Assembly: GCA_900119625.1 (NCBI GenBank)
Contig: FPKD01000001.1
Location: forward strand, 496,001-560,000
Reading direction: 5' to 3'
Source of the DNA: Olsenella sp. kh2p3
GTDB lineage: Bacteria; Actinomycetota; Coriobacteriia; Coriobacteriales; Atopobiaceae
DNA: 64,000 nucleotides
The notes beneath the pieces are model-generated. The model had not been told where the DNA came from. It saw only the letters and a list, made by a program, of their open reading frames with translations, and did no database searches. Below, in pieces: positions 43,068 through 52,443 of the stretch. A program made the position numbers and the translations under genes. Every line of letters begins with the position of its first letter. Position 1 is the first letter of the stretch.

Positions 43068-43883
43068 GTGCCAACTTGGCTCATCGTTGTTATCGTCATT
43101 TCTTGGGTTCTCTTTGCTATTGTCCTGGCGCTACCGTGGCTGCTCAAGCGACGCGGAGTAGAGATGCGCCGCACCAAGTTTGGCCCCGCGCTCATCTTCG
43201 AGTCCGCAGACGATGACGGCACGCCCGTGCGGCTGCTCAACGTGAACGGCACCTTCCAGAGCGTCTGCTACCTGCCGGACGACCTGCACTTCGAGCTTGC
43301 CTGCGTCTACCACCGCACCATGGCCGAAGTGAGCTACGAGCTTCCCGATGCCACGCACGCCCTGGTAATTGGCGGCGGTGGCTACTCCCTGCCAAAGTGG
43401 CTCGTGGCGCACAGGCCAAAGCTCCACGTTGATGCCGTCGAGATTGACCCACGCGTCACGGTGATTGCCCGTGAGCGCTTTTTTCTCGACGACCTCATCG
43501 AGAAGTACGGCGCCGAGCGCATCTCGCTCGTCAATGACGACGGCTGGGCCTACCTGCGCCGCGCCGAGGCGCCCTACGACATCATCGTGAACGACGCCTT
43601 CTCGGGCAACCACCCGCTCGGCCAGCTGGGGACGGACGAGGGTGCGCGCCTCATCCACGACAGGCTCGCTCCGAGAGGGGTGTACCTCGCGAACCTGCGC
43701 TGCTCGACCGAGGGCCGTCACGCACGCATCCTCGAGGAAGTCGAGAGGGCCTTCTCGGCGCAGTTTGCGCACGTTGCCTACGTGCCCGAGTGGCCGGACA
43801 AGCCCGAGGAGCGAGGCAACAATGTGCTCATTGCGACGGACGCAGAGCTTCCGCTCCCCCAAGGAGCCATTGTCGTGAAGTAG
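43068..43883 (+). CDS. Membrane-anchored spermidine-synthase-like methyltransferase fold protein
   Basis: Unproven function. A 271-residue protein with a short N-terminal membrane helix (about 3-25). A Rossmann domain follows: the SAM-binding-like loop HALVIGGGGYSLPKWL, the acidic strand end VDAVEIDPRVTVIA, and DIIVNDAFSGNHPLGQLG. Families of this type are annotated as spermidine synthase or fused MFS/spermidine synthase, yet the full polyamine-binding site is not obvious to me. It starts with GTG after AGGAG. Divergent from tatA and followed by the amylase gene on the same strand. Confidence 0.75.
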   Translation: MPTWLIVVIVISWVLFAIVLALPWLLKRRGVEMRRTKFGPALIFESADDDGTPVRLLNVNGTFQSVCYLPDDLHFELACVYHRTMAEVSYELPDATHALVIGGGGYSLPKWLVAHRPKLHVDAVEIDPRVTVIARERFFLDDLIEKYGAERISLVNDDGWAYLRRAEAPYDIIVNDAFSGNHPLGQLGTDEGARLIHDRLAPRGVYLANLRCSTEGRHARILEEVERAFSAQFAHVAYVPEWPDKPEERGNNVLIATDAELPLPQGAIVVK

Positions 43884-44017
43884 CCTGGAGACGCCGGTCG
43901 CCGAGCGTGACCGCTCCATACACCGCCATCTCGTTTAAACAAGTATTGCGTCCCCCGCCGCGATGGTCCACCATGGGCATCGACCGCAAACCCGGCATCT
44001 GCCGAGAAGGGACCAGC

Positions 44018-45325
44018 ATGGCACAGGACACCAGCACCTCTGTTCGCAATCTTGTCATCTACTCCGTCTTCGTGCGCAACCACACGCCCGAGGGCACGTT
44101 TCGCGCAGTAATCCCCGACCTGCCCCGCATCCACTCGCTGGGGACCGACGTGGTATGGCTCATGCCCATCCACCCCATTGGCGAGAAGAACCGCAAGGGA
44201 ATGCTTGGCAGCCCCTATGCCAACCGCGACTATCGCTCGGTCAACCCCGAGTACGGCACGATGGACGACTTCCGCGCGCTTGTCGATGCCATCCACGCCG
44301 AGGGCATGAAGTGCATGATCGACGTGGTCTACAACCACACCTCCCCCGATTCCGTCCTCTTTGACGAGCATCCGGAGTTCTTCTTCCGCAAGCCCGACGG
44401 ACAGCCCGGCAACCACGTAGGCGACTGGTCCGACGTCATAGACCTCGACTACAACGTCTCGGCGCTGTGGGACTACCAGATCGAGACGCTCTGCCAGTGG
44501 GCGCGCATCGTGGACGGCTTCCGCTGCGACGTTGCCTCCTTCGTCCCCGTCGCGTTCTGGAAGCGCGCCCGCGCCGAGGTCGAGAAGGTTCACCCAGGCT
44601 GCATGTGGCTCGCCGAGACGGTCCACCGCTCCTTTGGTGCCGCGTGCCGCGCCGCCGGCATGACCTGCGCACGCGACTCCGAGGCATTCGAAGCCTTTGA
44701 CATGGAGTACGAGTACGACGTCCAGGAGGCCTTCGAGCGCTACCTCAAGGGAGAGATTCCCCTCTCCTGCTACCTCGACCTTCTCGACTTCCAGGAGAAC
44801 CTCTATCCCGAGAACTACGACAAGCTGCGCTTCCTCGAGAACCACGACGTGCCGCGCATTGCCTCGCACGTGAAGAGCGAGTCCGACCTACGCAACTACA
44901 CGGCGATGCTCTACTTCAAGAAGGGCACCACGCTCGTCTACGCCGGAGAAGAGGCCGCCTGCTCGCACCAGCCAAGCCTCTTCGACCGTGACACCATCGA
45001 CTGGAACACCGGAATCGACCTCTCGGGCCTCATGCGCCACATGGCCCAGATCAAGCACGACGTCCTTGAGGCCGATGACGCGTTCTTCGTTTCCGCTGAT
45101 GACGAGAACGACATCGCCATCCTGCGCCGCGACCACGACGGCAGGCGCAAGGTGGGCGTCTTCTCGCTCGAGTCGCGCTCGGCCGAGGTCACGGTTCCGC
45201 TTCCCGACGGAACGTACGAGAACCTCATCGACGGCAAAGCGGTGGCCGTAGCCGACGGACGCCTGATGTGCAGCGGCGCTCCCATCGTGCTCGCAGCAGA
45301 CGTTGAACGCACCTGGGGCGTGTAG
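44018..45325 (+). CDS. GH13 alpha-amylase-family glycosidase
   Basis: Probable cytoplasmic alpha-glucan hydrolase; no signal peptide. The 435-residue (beta/alpha)8 protein shows conserved region I DVVYNHTS, the nucleophile Asp171 in DGFRCDVASF, the acid/base Glu200 in WLAETVH and the third carboxylate Asp277 in LENHDVPR. A small beta domain (from about 360) ends it. Size is at the low end of the family. ATG at 44018 has AAGGGA upstream. Substrate cannot be deduced. It converges with the Cof phosphatase gene 18 bases away. Confidence 0.88.
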   Translation: MAQDTSTSVRNLVIYSVFVRNHTPEGTFRAVIPDLPRIHSLGTDVVWLMPIHPIGEKNRKGMLGSPYANRDYRSVNPEYGTMDDFRALVDAIHAEGMKCMIDVVYNHTSPDSVLFDEHPEFFFRKPDGQPGNHVGDWSDVIDLDYNVSALWDYQIETLCQWARIVDGFRCDVASFVPVAFWKRARAEVEKVHPGCMWLAETVHRSFGAACRAAGMTCARDSEAFEAFDMEYEYDVQEAFERYLKGEIPLSCYLDLLDFQENLYPENYDKLRFLENHDVPRIASHVKSESDLRNYTAMLYFKKGTTLVYAGEEAACSHQPSLFDRDTIDWNTGIDLSGLMRHMAQIKHDVLEADDAFFVSADDENDIAILRRDHDGRRKVGVFSLESRSAEVTVPLPDGTYENLIDGKAVAVADGRLMCSGAPIVLAADVERTWGV

Positions 45326-45343
45326 ATGCGGGGGCGTCCTGCC

Positions 45344-46168
45344 CTACCCCAGCAGATAGTCGTAGACCGCCTCGGCACAGCCGCCATTATCGTTGTCTGC
45401 CACGGTGACGTTCGCCGCGTCCAGCACGTCCGGCGAGGCGTTGCTCATGGCGATACCCAGGCCAGCCGCGCGCAACATCTCGAGGTCATTTCCGGAATCA
45501 CCCACGGCAACGCTCTTCTCGACGGGGATGTCGAGAAGAGCGCAGAGGTCCTTGAGGGCAGAGCCCTTGCTCACGCCCTTGGGCGAGAGCTCGAGCGAGT
45601 TCGCCTGACTGAAGGCAGCCTCCACGGGTATGTCGCGCACCTTGATCTTCTCCAGAACGTCGAGGGCATCCTCCCCCACCAAGGGATGCACGATGTACTT
45701 CGCGATGGAGGACGCATGCTCGAGGATCCAGCTCTCGATATCATCCACCTCGTGACACACGCGCACGAACATGTCGTGGAACTCCTGGAGCCCATAGCGG
45801 TCGAGATGGTCGAAGCTGCCCGCCGGGTCGTATGCCTCCGTGCCCGAGAAGATCTCGAGCATGACGTCCCTGCCGCGGTGCGTCTCCAGGAGCTGCGGAA
45901 TGGCGGTCTCGTCTATGGCGCTCTCGGCGAGAAGGCGATTGCCACGCAGGTCAAGGAGGTGTGCACCGCTCGTGCAGATGGCATAGGTAACCTCTGGAAG
46001 CAGCTCGCGATAAGGCAGCACCATGCTGGGGCTGCGGCCCGTTGCGATGGCGACAACTTTGCCGGTGCCCACCGCAGCGTGGATGGCCTCGAGGGTCGAT
46101 GGGGACACGCGCTTCTTGGTGTCGAGGAGCGTTCCGTCCATGTCAAAGGCAATGAGGTCGTACGCCAT
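45344..46168 (-). CDS. Cof-type HAD-superfamily phosphatase
   Basis: Class IIB HAD hydrolase, acting on sugar phosphates or similar cytosolic metabolites. The 274-residue protein has DMDGTLLDTKKRVSP (nucleophile Asp), VVAIATGRSPSMV, the Lys of motif III near SKGSAL, and VAVGDSGNDLEML. A cap domain lies between motifs II and III. Start at 46168 is set by GGAAGGG upstream and motif position. It is convergent with the amylase gene and divergent from the alkyltransferase-like gene. Confidence 0.9.
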   Translation of the reverse strand: MAYDLIAFDMDGTLLDTKKRVSPSTLEAIHAAVGTGKVVAIATGRSPSMVLPYRELLPEVTYAICTSGAHLLDLRGNRLLAESAIDETAIPQLLETHRGRDVMLEIFSGTEAYDPAGSFDHLDRYGLQEFHDMFVRVCHEVDDIESWILEHASSIAKYIVHPLVGEDALDVLEKIKVRDIPVEAAFSQANSLELSPKGVSKGSALKDLCALLDIPVEKSVAVGDSGNDLEMLRAAGLGIAMSNASPDVLDAANVTVADNDNGGCAEAVYDYLLG

Positions 46169-46330
46169 GGTTTCCCTTCCACAAGGTAGGCTCATGTATT
46201 TGGTGGCCATCTGCAGACAGCCGCCTGTCGACTGTACACCGACACACCAAAGGTCGCGGAATCGCCATAGTGTCCCGATACGCGTATGCTGTGGTTCCAG
46301 CTGACCGAACGGCGGAACGGAGGCCGCGCC

Positions 46331-46648
46331 ATGGCCGAAGGAGACTTCTTCCAGCGTGCGTACGACATCGTGCGGCAGGTACCTGCGGGACGCGTTGCCA
46401 CATACGGGCAGGTCGCCCGCATGATGGGCAAGCCAAGAAAGGCTCGCTATGTGGGATTTGCCATGCACTCGAGTCCCGGCATGAAAGGCGGGGTCCCCTG
46501 CCACAGGATTGTCTTCGCCGATGGCAGCCTTGCTCCCGGCTTTGCCTTTGGCGGCGCCGACGAGCAGAGGAGAATGCTCGAGGCCGAGGGCGTTGGATTT
46601 CTCACCAACGGCAAGGTAGACCTGGGCCAGTACGCCTGGGAAGCGTGA
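46331..46648 (+). CDS. Alkyltransferase-like DNA-binding protein (MGMT domain)
   Basis: A 105-residue protein equal to the DNA-binding half of O6-alkylguanine transferases. Tyr25 (VATYGQVA) and Arg39 (KARYVG) match the residues that flip the damaged base in ATL proteins. At the active position it has VPCHRIV with Cys57, whereas true ATL proteins have Trp there. So a short active transferase, or an ATL-like binder, is possible. GGAGG lies 7 bases before the ATG. Divergent from the Cof gene. Confidence 0.88.
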   Translation: MAEGDFFQRAYDIVRQVPAGRVATYGQVARMMGKPRKARYVGFAMHSSPGMKGGVPCHRIVFADGSLAPGFAFGGADEQRRMLEAEGVGFLTNGKVDLGQYAWEA

Positions 46649-46964
46649 TGCACGGACTTCGTGGCATGCTATTGAGCCGGCGCGAGGGCACGCTGCTCAA
46701 AATTCGCGGTTGCCGGTCCTTTTTCGGAATTTCGCTTAGTATCACCCCACAGGTGCCATTTCCCTACCTGCGGCTCCGCAAAGAGTTAGAGGCTTCGTAC
46801 TCGGCGATTCGCCCAAAATGGGCCGGCAACCGCGATTTTTGTGCACGGACGACGCCGGGGGCCTACCGAAGCATCCTTCCGACAGCAAGCCTTCGCCAAT
46901 GTCGCCCCAGGCAGCGGGTTCACCCGTTTGGACCCCAAATTGCGAAAGAAAGTGTCTGGAGAAG

Positions 46965-46994
46965 GAAAAGGCCAGGAGCACACACTCCTGGCCA
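46965..46994 (-). terminator. Terminator after tRNA-Pro
   Basis: Minus-strand GGCCAGGAG / CTCCTGGCC around TGTGTG, then TTTTCCTT. It closes the ispE-tRNA-Pro unit 10 bases after the tRNA. Confidence 0.88.
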
Positions 46995-47004
46995 GCAGTT
47001 TACA

Positions 47005-47081
<77 letters not shown>

Positions 47082-47096
47082 TTAGCAGACGACACT

Positions 47097-47987
47097 TTAG
47101 CAGACTTGGCCGTCCAAACCAACCGTAAACACAGCCTTTGCCCACCATCCGTGCTCATTTTCCGCAGTGCGGACAATACGCTCGGCTGCGGAGGCGGACT
47201 CGCAGATGGCAAACGAGCAGGAACCCGAACCCGTTATCTGCGACGCAATCACGCCTGGCTGCTGCGAGAGCCAATCAGCGGGCTCGCCCATGACGGGCTT
47301 CAGGCGCAGCGCCGCCGGTGCAAGGTTGTTGTAGATACGCGCAGCGATTCCCAAGATGTTGCCCCTCGTAAGGGCGTCACACAGCGCGTCGGGACGTTCC
47401 GGCACACTTGGAATGCGGTCGAACTCCTCGTACACCTCGCGCGTGGAGCTAGCGCACCCCTCGGGCATCACCAACGCGAGGGGAACGCCGGCAAGTGCCG
47501 GGAATGTCTTATCCAGCGTGTCGCCCGCACCTCTCAGCAAAGACGGCACAGGGTTGAGAAAGAATGCAACGTCTGCACCAACGCGGCGCGCAACGCTAAC
47601 AACGCGCTGGTCAAGCGGATCGACATCCCAGCGCTCCGCAAGCGCGCGAAGAACGGATCCGGCGTCTGCCGAGGAGCTTCCAAGGCCTCCTCCACTAGGG
47701 ATGCACCGCTTGATGCGAACGGCAACGCATTCGTCTACGCCAAGCTCCTGCGAGAGGAGCTCGACCGCTCGCTGGGTAGCGTTGCGTCGCACGAGGCCGT
47801 CAAGCGCGGGCTCGAAGGCGACGCTGGTCTCGGGCGCAGACTCAATGGAAATGGTGTTGCAGAGGCCCACCGGTACCATGACCGAGTCCACGCGGTGGTA
47901 GCCACGCGCGTCCTTCTCGGCATAGATGCCCAGGTGAAGGTTGACCTTACAGGGCGCCTGTACGGTCTGTAGACGTGAGCGCGGCAT
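47097..47987 (-). CDS. ispE: 4-diphosphocytidyl-2-C-methyl-D-erythritol kinase
   Basis: GHMP kinase of the MEP pathway; phosphorylates CDP-methylerythritol. The 296 residues include the substrate loop APCKVNLHLGI, the ATP loop IPSGGGLGSSSADAGSVL and the third GHMP motif ASQITGSGSCSFAI. CCGGAGACCGC precedes the ATG. Downstream of veg by 16 bases, the same pair order (veg, ispE) as in Bacillus. Confidence 0.96.
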   Translation of the reverse strand: MPRSRLQTVQAPCKVNLHLGIYAEKDARGYHRVDSVMVPVGLCNTISIESAPETSVAFEPALDGLVRRNATQRAVELLSQELGVDECVAVRIKRCIPSGGGLGSSSADAGSVLRALAERWDVDPLDQRVVSVARRVGADVAFFLNPVPSLLRGAGDTLDKTFPALAGVPLALVMPEGCASSTREVYEEFDRIPSVPERPDALCDALTRGNILGIAARIYNNLAPAALRLKPVMGEPADWLSQQPGVIASQITGSGSCSFAICESASAAERIVRTAENEHGWWAKAVFTVGLDGQVC

Positions 47988-48003
47988 GCGGTCTCCGGTG
48001 GGG

Positions 48004-48303
48004 CTACTCTTCGGGGAGGACGGCCGTGTAATCCAGAAGGCGCTCGCCCGTGTTCATGTCGTAGAGCTCGACGGTACCGGTGAGCACGTCAACATACTGG
48101 TAGGACTGGCGAGCCTTGCGGCCACGGCGCTCCTCGACCTCAATCACAAAAAGGGACGGGTGCACGTGAACAAGAGTGCCCGCGCGCTCGACGATGCGCG
48201 AGCGGCCCATGTTGGCACGGACCTTCACGCGCTGACCCTCAAGGGCCTTAAGCTCGTCGCGAATCTGATCGATGCGGTTAACTGGCGGAATGTCGTTCTC
48301 CAT
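48004..48303 (-). CDS. veg: Veg-family protein
   Basis: Small protein of 99 residues from the Veg family, linked to biofilm or wall control in Bacillus, biochemical role unclear. It has RIDQIRDELKALEGQRVKVR, ANMGRSRIVERAGTLVHVHP and SLFVIEVEE, which match the family along its length. The ATG at 48303 follows GGGAG; the open frame upstream has no family match. First gene of the veg-ispE-tRNA-Pro unit. Confidence 0.92.
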   Translation of the reverse strand: MENDIPPVNRIDQIRDELKALEGQRVKVRANMGRSRIVERAGTLVHVHPSLFVIEVEERRGRKARQSYQYVDVLTGTVELYDMNTGERLLDYTAVLPEE

Positions 48304-48500
48304 GAGACTCCCAACAGGGTCATGGTTGACCCGAGTATCGAATACACAAGATATGATGATACCCATAAGTAACATTGTTCTTGCAGTTAAGGAAGAAAAC
48401 AGCACGACAAGTCCACGGGTTGGCGCACAGACAGCCAGTATCCACGCCGGCACCGGTCCCAGGTGCTACACTTCCGGCGTCAACGACTAAGGAGGACGCA

Positions 48501-49577
48501 ATGGACGAGACAAGAAGGGCGCGGGTGGTTGAAAACCTGCGCAATATGGGGCTTACGCAAGCACTCATTTCGGACCCCATGTCAATCTACTACCTCACGG
48601 GTTACTATACCGAGCCCTACGAGCGCTTCCTTGGGCTCTACCTCAATGCAAACGGAGCCTCGACGCTCTTTGCCAACCGCCTCTTCCCTGACGCCTCCGC
48701 GGCATGCGAAGACATCCGGACCTTTGACGACACCGAAGACCCCGTTCCCCTGGTATCCGCAGTCACGAATCACGACGCGCCGCTCGGCGTTGACAAGAAG
48801 CTCGCCGCTCGCTGGCTTGTGCCGCTCCAGGAAGCCTGCGCCGCGTCCACGTTCAAGTTGGGCTCCGCAGCCGTGGACGACGCCCGCTCCGTGAAGTCCC
48901 CGGAAGAGCAGGAGCTCATGCGCACGGCCTCGCGCACCAACGACAAGGCCATGGAGTGGCTCGCCGCCCAGGTCCACGCGGGCGTAACCGAGCAGGAGAT
49001 TGCCGGCGGGCTTCTCGACGTCTATCGCTCTCTTGGCGCGCAGGACCACTCCTTTGCGCCCATCGTGAGCTTTGGGGCAAACGCGGCAGACCCGCACCAC
49101 TCCCCCGACGGCACCGTCCTTGCCAAGGGCGACGTCGTTCTCTTCGACGTGGGCTGCCGCCAAAACATGTACTGCTCAGACATGACGCGCTCGTTCTTCT
49201 ACGGCGAGCCCACCGAGCACCAGCGGGCGGTCTACGAGTGTGTTCGCCGCGCAAACGAGGCGGCCGAGGCAATCGTGCGGCCCGGCGTCATGTTTGCCGA
49301 GATAGACCGTGCCGCACGTGCGGTCATTGAGGATGCAGGTTGGGGGCAGTACTTCACGCACCGGCTGGGGCACCAGATTGGCCTTGAGGACCACGAGCCG
49401 GGCGACGTCTCGTCCGCGCACGACGAGCCCGTGCGCCCCGGCCAGTGCTTCTCCATCGAGCCGGGCATCTACCTCCCTGGTGACGTGGGCGTACGCATCG
49501 AGGACCTGGTCATTGTGACCGAGGGCGGCTGCGAGGTACTCAACTCGTATCCCAAGGGACTTACGGTGCTGGAGTAA
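48501..49577 (+). CDS. M24-family Xaa-Pro peptidase
   Basis: Cytosolic metallopeptidase cutting N-terminal residues before proline. The 358-residue protein has an N-terminal creatinase-like domain (about 1-125). The catalytic pita-bread domain follows, with the five metal ligands: DVGCRQNMYCSDMTRSF (two Asp), GHQIGLEDHE (His), IEPGIY (Glu) and VRIEDLVIV (Glu). GGAGG lies upstream of the ATG. Divergent from veg; a long terminator follows. Confidence 0.93.
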   Translation: MDETRRARVVENLRNMGLTQALISDPMSIYYLTGYYTEPYERFLGLYLNANGASTLFANRLFPDASAACEDIRTFDDTEDPVPLVSAVTNHDAPLGVDKKLAARWLVPLQEACAASTFKLGSAAVDDARSVKSPEEQELMRTASRTNDKAMEWLAAQVHAGVTEQEIAGGLLDVYRSLGAQDHSFAPIVSFGANAADPHHSPDGTVLAKGDVVLFDVGCRQNMYCSDMTRSFFYGEPTEHQRAVYECVRRANEAAEAIVRPGVMFAEIDRAARAVIEDAGWGQYFTHRLGHQIGLEDHEPGDVSSAHDEPVRPGQCFSIEPGIYLPGDVGVRIEDLVIVTEGGCEVLNSYPKGLTVLE

Positions 49578-49683
49578 GTTAGCTGCCGAGAGGGGTTGAC
49601 CCGTCCCGTCCCTCGAAACCTGCGGCTTAATAGCGGTTCCCAAAGAAGTCATAAGCCGTTTACCTGCGATTATGTAAGCAACA

Positions 49684-49733
49684 CCCCTCCCAAAACTGCA
49701 ATTAAGTCGCAGTTTTGGGAGGGGCCATTTTTT
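49684..49733 (+). terminator. Terminator after the M24 peptidase gene
   Basis: CCCCTCCCAAAACTGC pairs perfectly with GCAGTTTTGGGAGGGG around a 9-base loop, followed by CCATTTTTT. It starts about 110 bases after the peptidase stop and faces the nagB end. Confidence 0.9.
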
Positions 49734-49806
49734 CGAGAAGCAATTTTGGCCGGCTTCGCCCGAGGGACGAGAAGACCATCCGCCCAAAGGCCAGGCGCGC
49801 GGGAGC

Positions 49807-50541
49807 CTACGCCTCCGGGCAGAGTGCCAGCGCCGCCTCGTCGGCAATCACGGTGCAGCTGGTGTGCAGCTGTAGGATGGACGCGGGGCACTGCGGCGTG
49901 ACGGGTCCAAAGCACATGTCATAGACGGCCTGAGCCTTCTCCGGACCAGACGCCAGGATAAGGATGCTGCGCGCGTACATGATGGTCTGCACGCCCATGG
50001 TGTAGGCCTGGCGCGGCACATCGGCGGCGTTGTCGAAGAGTCGGCTGTTCGCCTGGATGGTGCTCTCAGTGAGGTCCACGCAGTGCGTGCCCTTGGAGAA
50101 GTGGTCGTCGGGCTCGTTGAAGCCAATGTGACCGTTGCGGCCAATGCCAAGGAGCTGCAGGTCGGGATAGCCTGCCTCGCGCACCATGCGGTCATACTCA
50201 GAGCATGCCTCATCTGCATTGGGGTTGGCACCGTCGGGTACGTGCGTGTTGGCAAGGTCAATATTGATCTTGTCGAAGAAGTTCTGGCGCATGAAGTAGT
50301 GGTAGCTCTGCGGATCCTCGTGCGTAAGGCCGCGGTACTCGTCCAGGTTATAGGTGGTAACCTGCGAGAAGTCGCAGTCACCCTTGTGGTTCCACTCAGC
50401 AAGCTGCTCGTAGGTGCCAATGGGCGTGGTGCCCGTGGCGAGGCCAAGAACGCTGTTGGGCTTGAGGATCACCTGGGCAGAGATGACGTTTGCCGCCTTG
50501 CGGCTCATGTCCCGATAGTCCTTGGTGCGGATGATTCTCAT
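49807..50541 (-). CDS. nagB: Glucosamine-6-phosphate deaminase
   Basis: Converts glucosamine-6-phosphate to fructose-6-phosphate and ammonia. The 244-residue protein has LGLATGTTPIGTYEQL, the active-site GIGRNGHIGFNEPDDHF, and STIQANSRLFDN. ATG at 50541 has AAGGAGG upstream; the frame upstream is not family sequence. A 238-base leader carries a palindrome and several hairpins. No nagA next to it. Confidence 0.95.
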   Translation of the reverse strand: MRIIRTKDYRDMSRKAANVISAQVILKPNSVLGLATGTTPIGTYEQLAEWNHKGDCDFSQVTTYNLDEYRGLTHEDPQSYHYFMRQNFFDKINIDLANTHVPDGANPNADEACSEYDRMVREAGYPDLQLLGIGRNGHIGFNEPDDHFSKGTHCVDLTESTIQANSRLFDNAADVPRQAYTMGVQTIMYARSILILASGPEKAQAVYDMCFGPVTPQCPASILQLHTSCTVIADEAALALCPEA

Positions 50542-50689
50542 GGGAGTCCCTCCTTCTGCAAGCGGGTGACCTCCCGTGGCACCCGCCCGTGGCTGCAAGC
50601 CACGCTTGACGTGTGCGGCCACCAGGGCGAGGTCGCTGTTGCTATGAGAAGGACCCACCACGTCGAGGCCCCTGCCCGTCCATGGTGGC

Positions 50690-50721
50690 CTGGGGCACAT
50701 GCCCCAGACAGCCTTATTCTA
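50690..50721 (-). promoter_or_regulatory. Palindrome at the possible nagB start site
   Basis: CTGGGGCA-CA-TGCCCCAG (50690-50707) lies 8 bases after a minus-strand TAGAAT -10-like box (50716-50721). A matching -35 is not seen. It could be an operator or an RNA hairpin. A second hairpin GTGGCT/AGCCAC lies near 50592-50606. Confidence 0.4.
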
Positions 50722-50779
50722 CCCGCACGGAACGCGACGAGAGGCACAAACCCAAAGACTCCGCGAACGAGAAGCGCTG

Positions 50780-51403
50780 CTACAGCTTCCCCGCGAGGTC
50801 CTCCAGGGCGTGGAAGCGGTGCGAGATGGCGTTCTTCTCAGCAGGCGTGAGCTCGGCCATAGTCTTACCAGGGGTGTCTGCCGGCAAGAACAGCGGGTCA
50901 TAGCCAAAGCCGTGGTCGCCGCGACGCTCGTAGCCAATGGTGCCCTCGCAGTCGCCATCGCCACGCAGGACCTCGCCGCCACGCACGAGCACCACGGTGG
51001 AGTGGAAGTGTGCGCCACGACGCTCTTCGGGGACATCGGCCATCAGACGCTCGAGCTTGTCGTTGTTTGCGTCGTCGTTACCGTGCTCGCCAGCCCAGCG
51101 AGCCGAGAAGATCCCGGGCGCGCCGTCGAGAGCGTCCACGCAGAGTCCGGAGTCGTCGGCGATCGCCATGGGAAGGCCCGTCTCGGCGACTGCCGCACGC
51201 GCCTTGATGAGGGCATTCTCAAAGAAATTGGCACCGTCCTCGACCGGATCGGGAAAGTCTCCAAGCTCGCCAAGGGCAACAAAACGCACGTCGGGAAGGG
51301 ACTTCGAGAGAATCGCCTCGATTTCGGTCACCTTGTGGTGATTGCCCGTGGCCACCACCACGGTACGCTCAGGGTCAAGCGCCTTGATGTCAATTGCTGC
51401 CAT
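50780..51403 (-). CDS. rdgB: XTP/dITP pyrophosphatase
   Basis: House-cleaning enzyme that hydrolyses non-canonical purine triphosphates. The 207-residue protein contains VVVATGNHHKVTEIEAIL, MAIADDSGLCVDALDGAPGI, GFGYDPLFLP and AISHRFHAL, all family motifs. It follows rph by 39 bases, and the pair is often together in bacteria. ATG at 51403 gives the family N-terminus. Confidence 0.95.
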   Translation of the reverse strand: MAAIDIKALDPERTVVVATGNHHKVTEIEAILSKSLPDVRFVALGELGDFPDPVEDGANFFENALIKARAAVAETGLPMAIADDSGLCVDALDGAPGIFSARWAGEHGNDDANNDKLERLMADVPEERRGAHFHSTVVLVRGGEVLRGDGDCEGTIGYERRGDHGFGYDPLFLPADTPGKTMAELTPAEKNAISHRFHALEDLAGKL

Positions 51404-51442
51404 GCCAGTGTCCTTTCGCCACAACGAGTCAGCCCCCTGGGC

Positions 51443-52186
51443 CTACGCACCAAAGCCCGTGACCTCGCGCTGAATCTGGAGAAGCTGGTCTATGCCCCTC
51501 TGGCCAAGGTCGAGCAGACGTCCAAGTTGCTCGCGGTCGAAGGTCGCGCGCTCACCGGTGCCCTGAACCTCAACGATGCGGCCGTCAGAAGACCCCACCA
51601 GGTTCATATCAACGTCCGCGTGCGAGTCCTCCGGGTAGTCGAGGTCGAGAAGCTCAACGCCACGCACAACCCCCATCGAGATGGCTGCGACCTGCCCCGT
51701 GAGGGGAACGCGCTTGATGCGCCCCTTGGAGCACGCGGCGGAAAGCGCCTCGTAGAGCGCCACCCATGCACCGGTGATGGATGCCGTACGGGTGCCGCCG
51801 TCTGCCTGGATAACGTCGCAGTCCACGGTCACCGTGAACTCGCCCAGGTGCCGAAGGTCGCAGACGGCGCGCAGCGAGCGTCCAACCAGGCGCTCAATCT
51901 CCATCGAGCGACCCTTGCGCCCCTTGTACTCGCGCGGCGTGCGGCGATTGGTCGCCGCGGGAAGCATGGCATATTCAGCCGTAACCCAACCGTCGCGGCT
52001 TGCCCCGCGCCACTTGGGCACGCCCTCCTCGATGGTCGCCGCGCACAGCACGCGCGTGTCGCCAAACTCCGCCAGGCACGAGCCGTCGGCGTTCTTCATC
52101 ACGTTTGGCGTTAGCGTAACCGGGCGCATCTCGGCAACAGACCTGCCAAAGCTGCGCTCGGGCTGGGCGGCGCTCTCCTGGGGCAT
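51443..52186 (-). CDS. rph: Ribonuclease PH
   Basis: Phosphorolytic 3'-exonuclease trimming tRNA precursors. The 247 residues have GSCLAEFGDTRVLCAATI, WVTAEYAMLPAATNRRTPRE, IERLVGRSLRAV and VDCDVIQADGGTRTASITGA. Immediately downstream of tRNA-Val (86 bases), which may share its transcript. The last residues are short of any regulatory tail. Confidence 0.96.
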   Translation of the reverse strand: MPQESAAQPERSFGRSVAEMRPVTLTPNVMKNADGSCLAEFGDTRVLCAATIEEGVPKWRGASRDGWVTAEYAMLPAATNRRTPREYKGRKGRSMEIERLVGRSLRAVCDLRHLGEFTVTVDCDVIQADGGTRTASITGAWVALYEALSAACSKGRIKRVPLTGQVAAISMGVVRGVELLDLDYPEDSHADVDMNLVGSSDGRIVEVQGTGERATFDREQLGRLLDLGQRGIDQLLQIQREVTGFGA

Positions 52187-52272
52187 AGTGTCTCCCGTCT
52201 GCCGGCGCGTGTCCGCCGACGCTCATGCAACGGGGCCAGCCAGCTCACGCCGACCGGCCCCGACTCTTCTCA

Positions 52273-52348
52273 TGGTGGGCGATGACGGATTCGAACCGCC
52301 GACCTTGTGCGTGTAAGGCACCTGCGCTAGCCACTGCGCCAATCGCCC
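52273..52348 (-). tRNA. tRNA-Val (TAC anticodon)
   Basis: 76 bases with CCA. Acceptor GGGCGAT/ATCGCCC; anticodon loop CTTACAC closed by GTGC/GCAC, while the outermost pair is G-A. Divergent from murE and just upstream of rph. Confidence 0.93.
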
Positions 52349-52443
52349 ATGTCTAGCGAGTGTACCACGGAGTACGGCAGATGGCTCACCACAGCCGCCG
52401 CCCATCGCAGCCCGTTCCCATCTTGCCTGCTATACTTGGCGCC

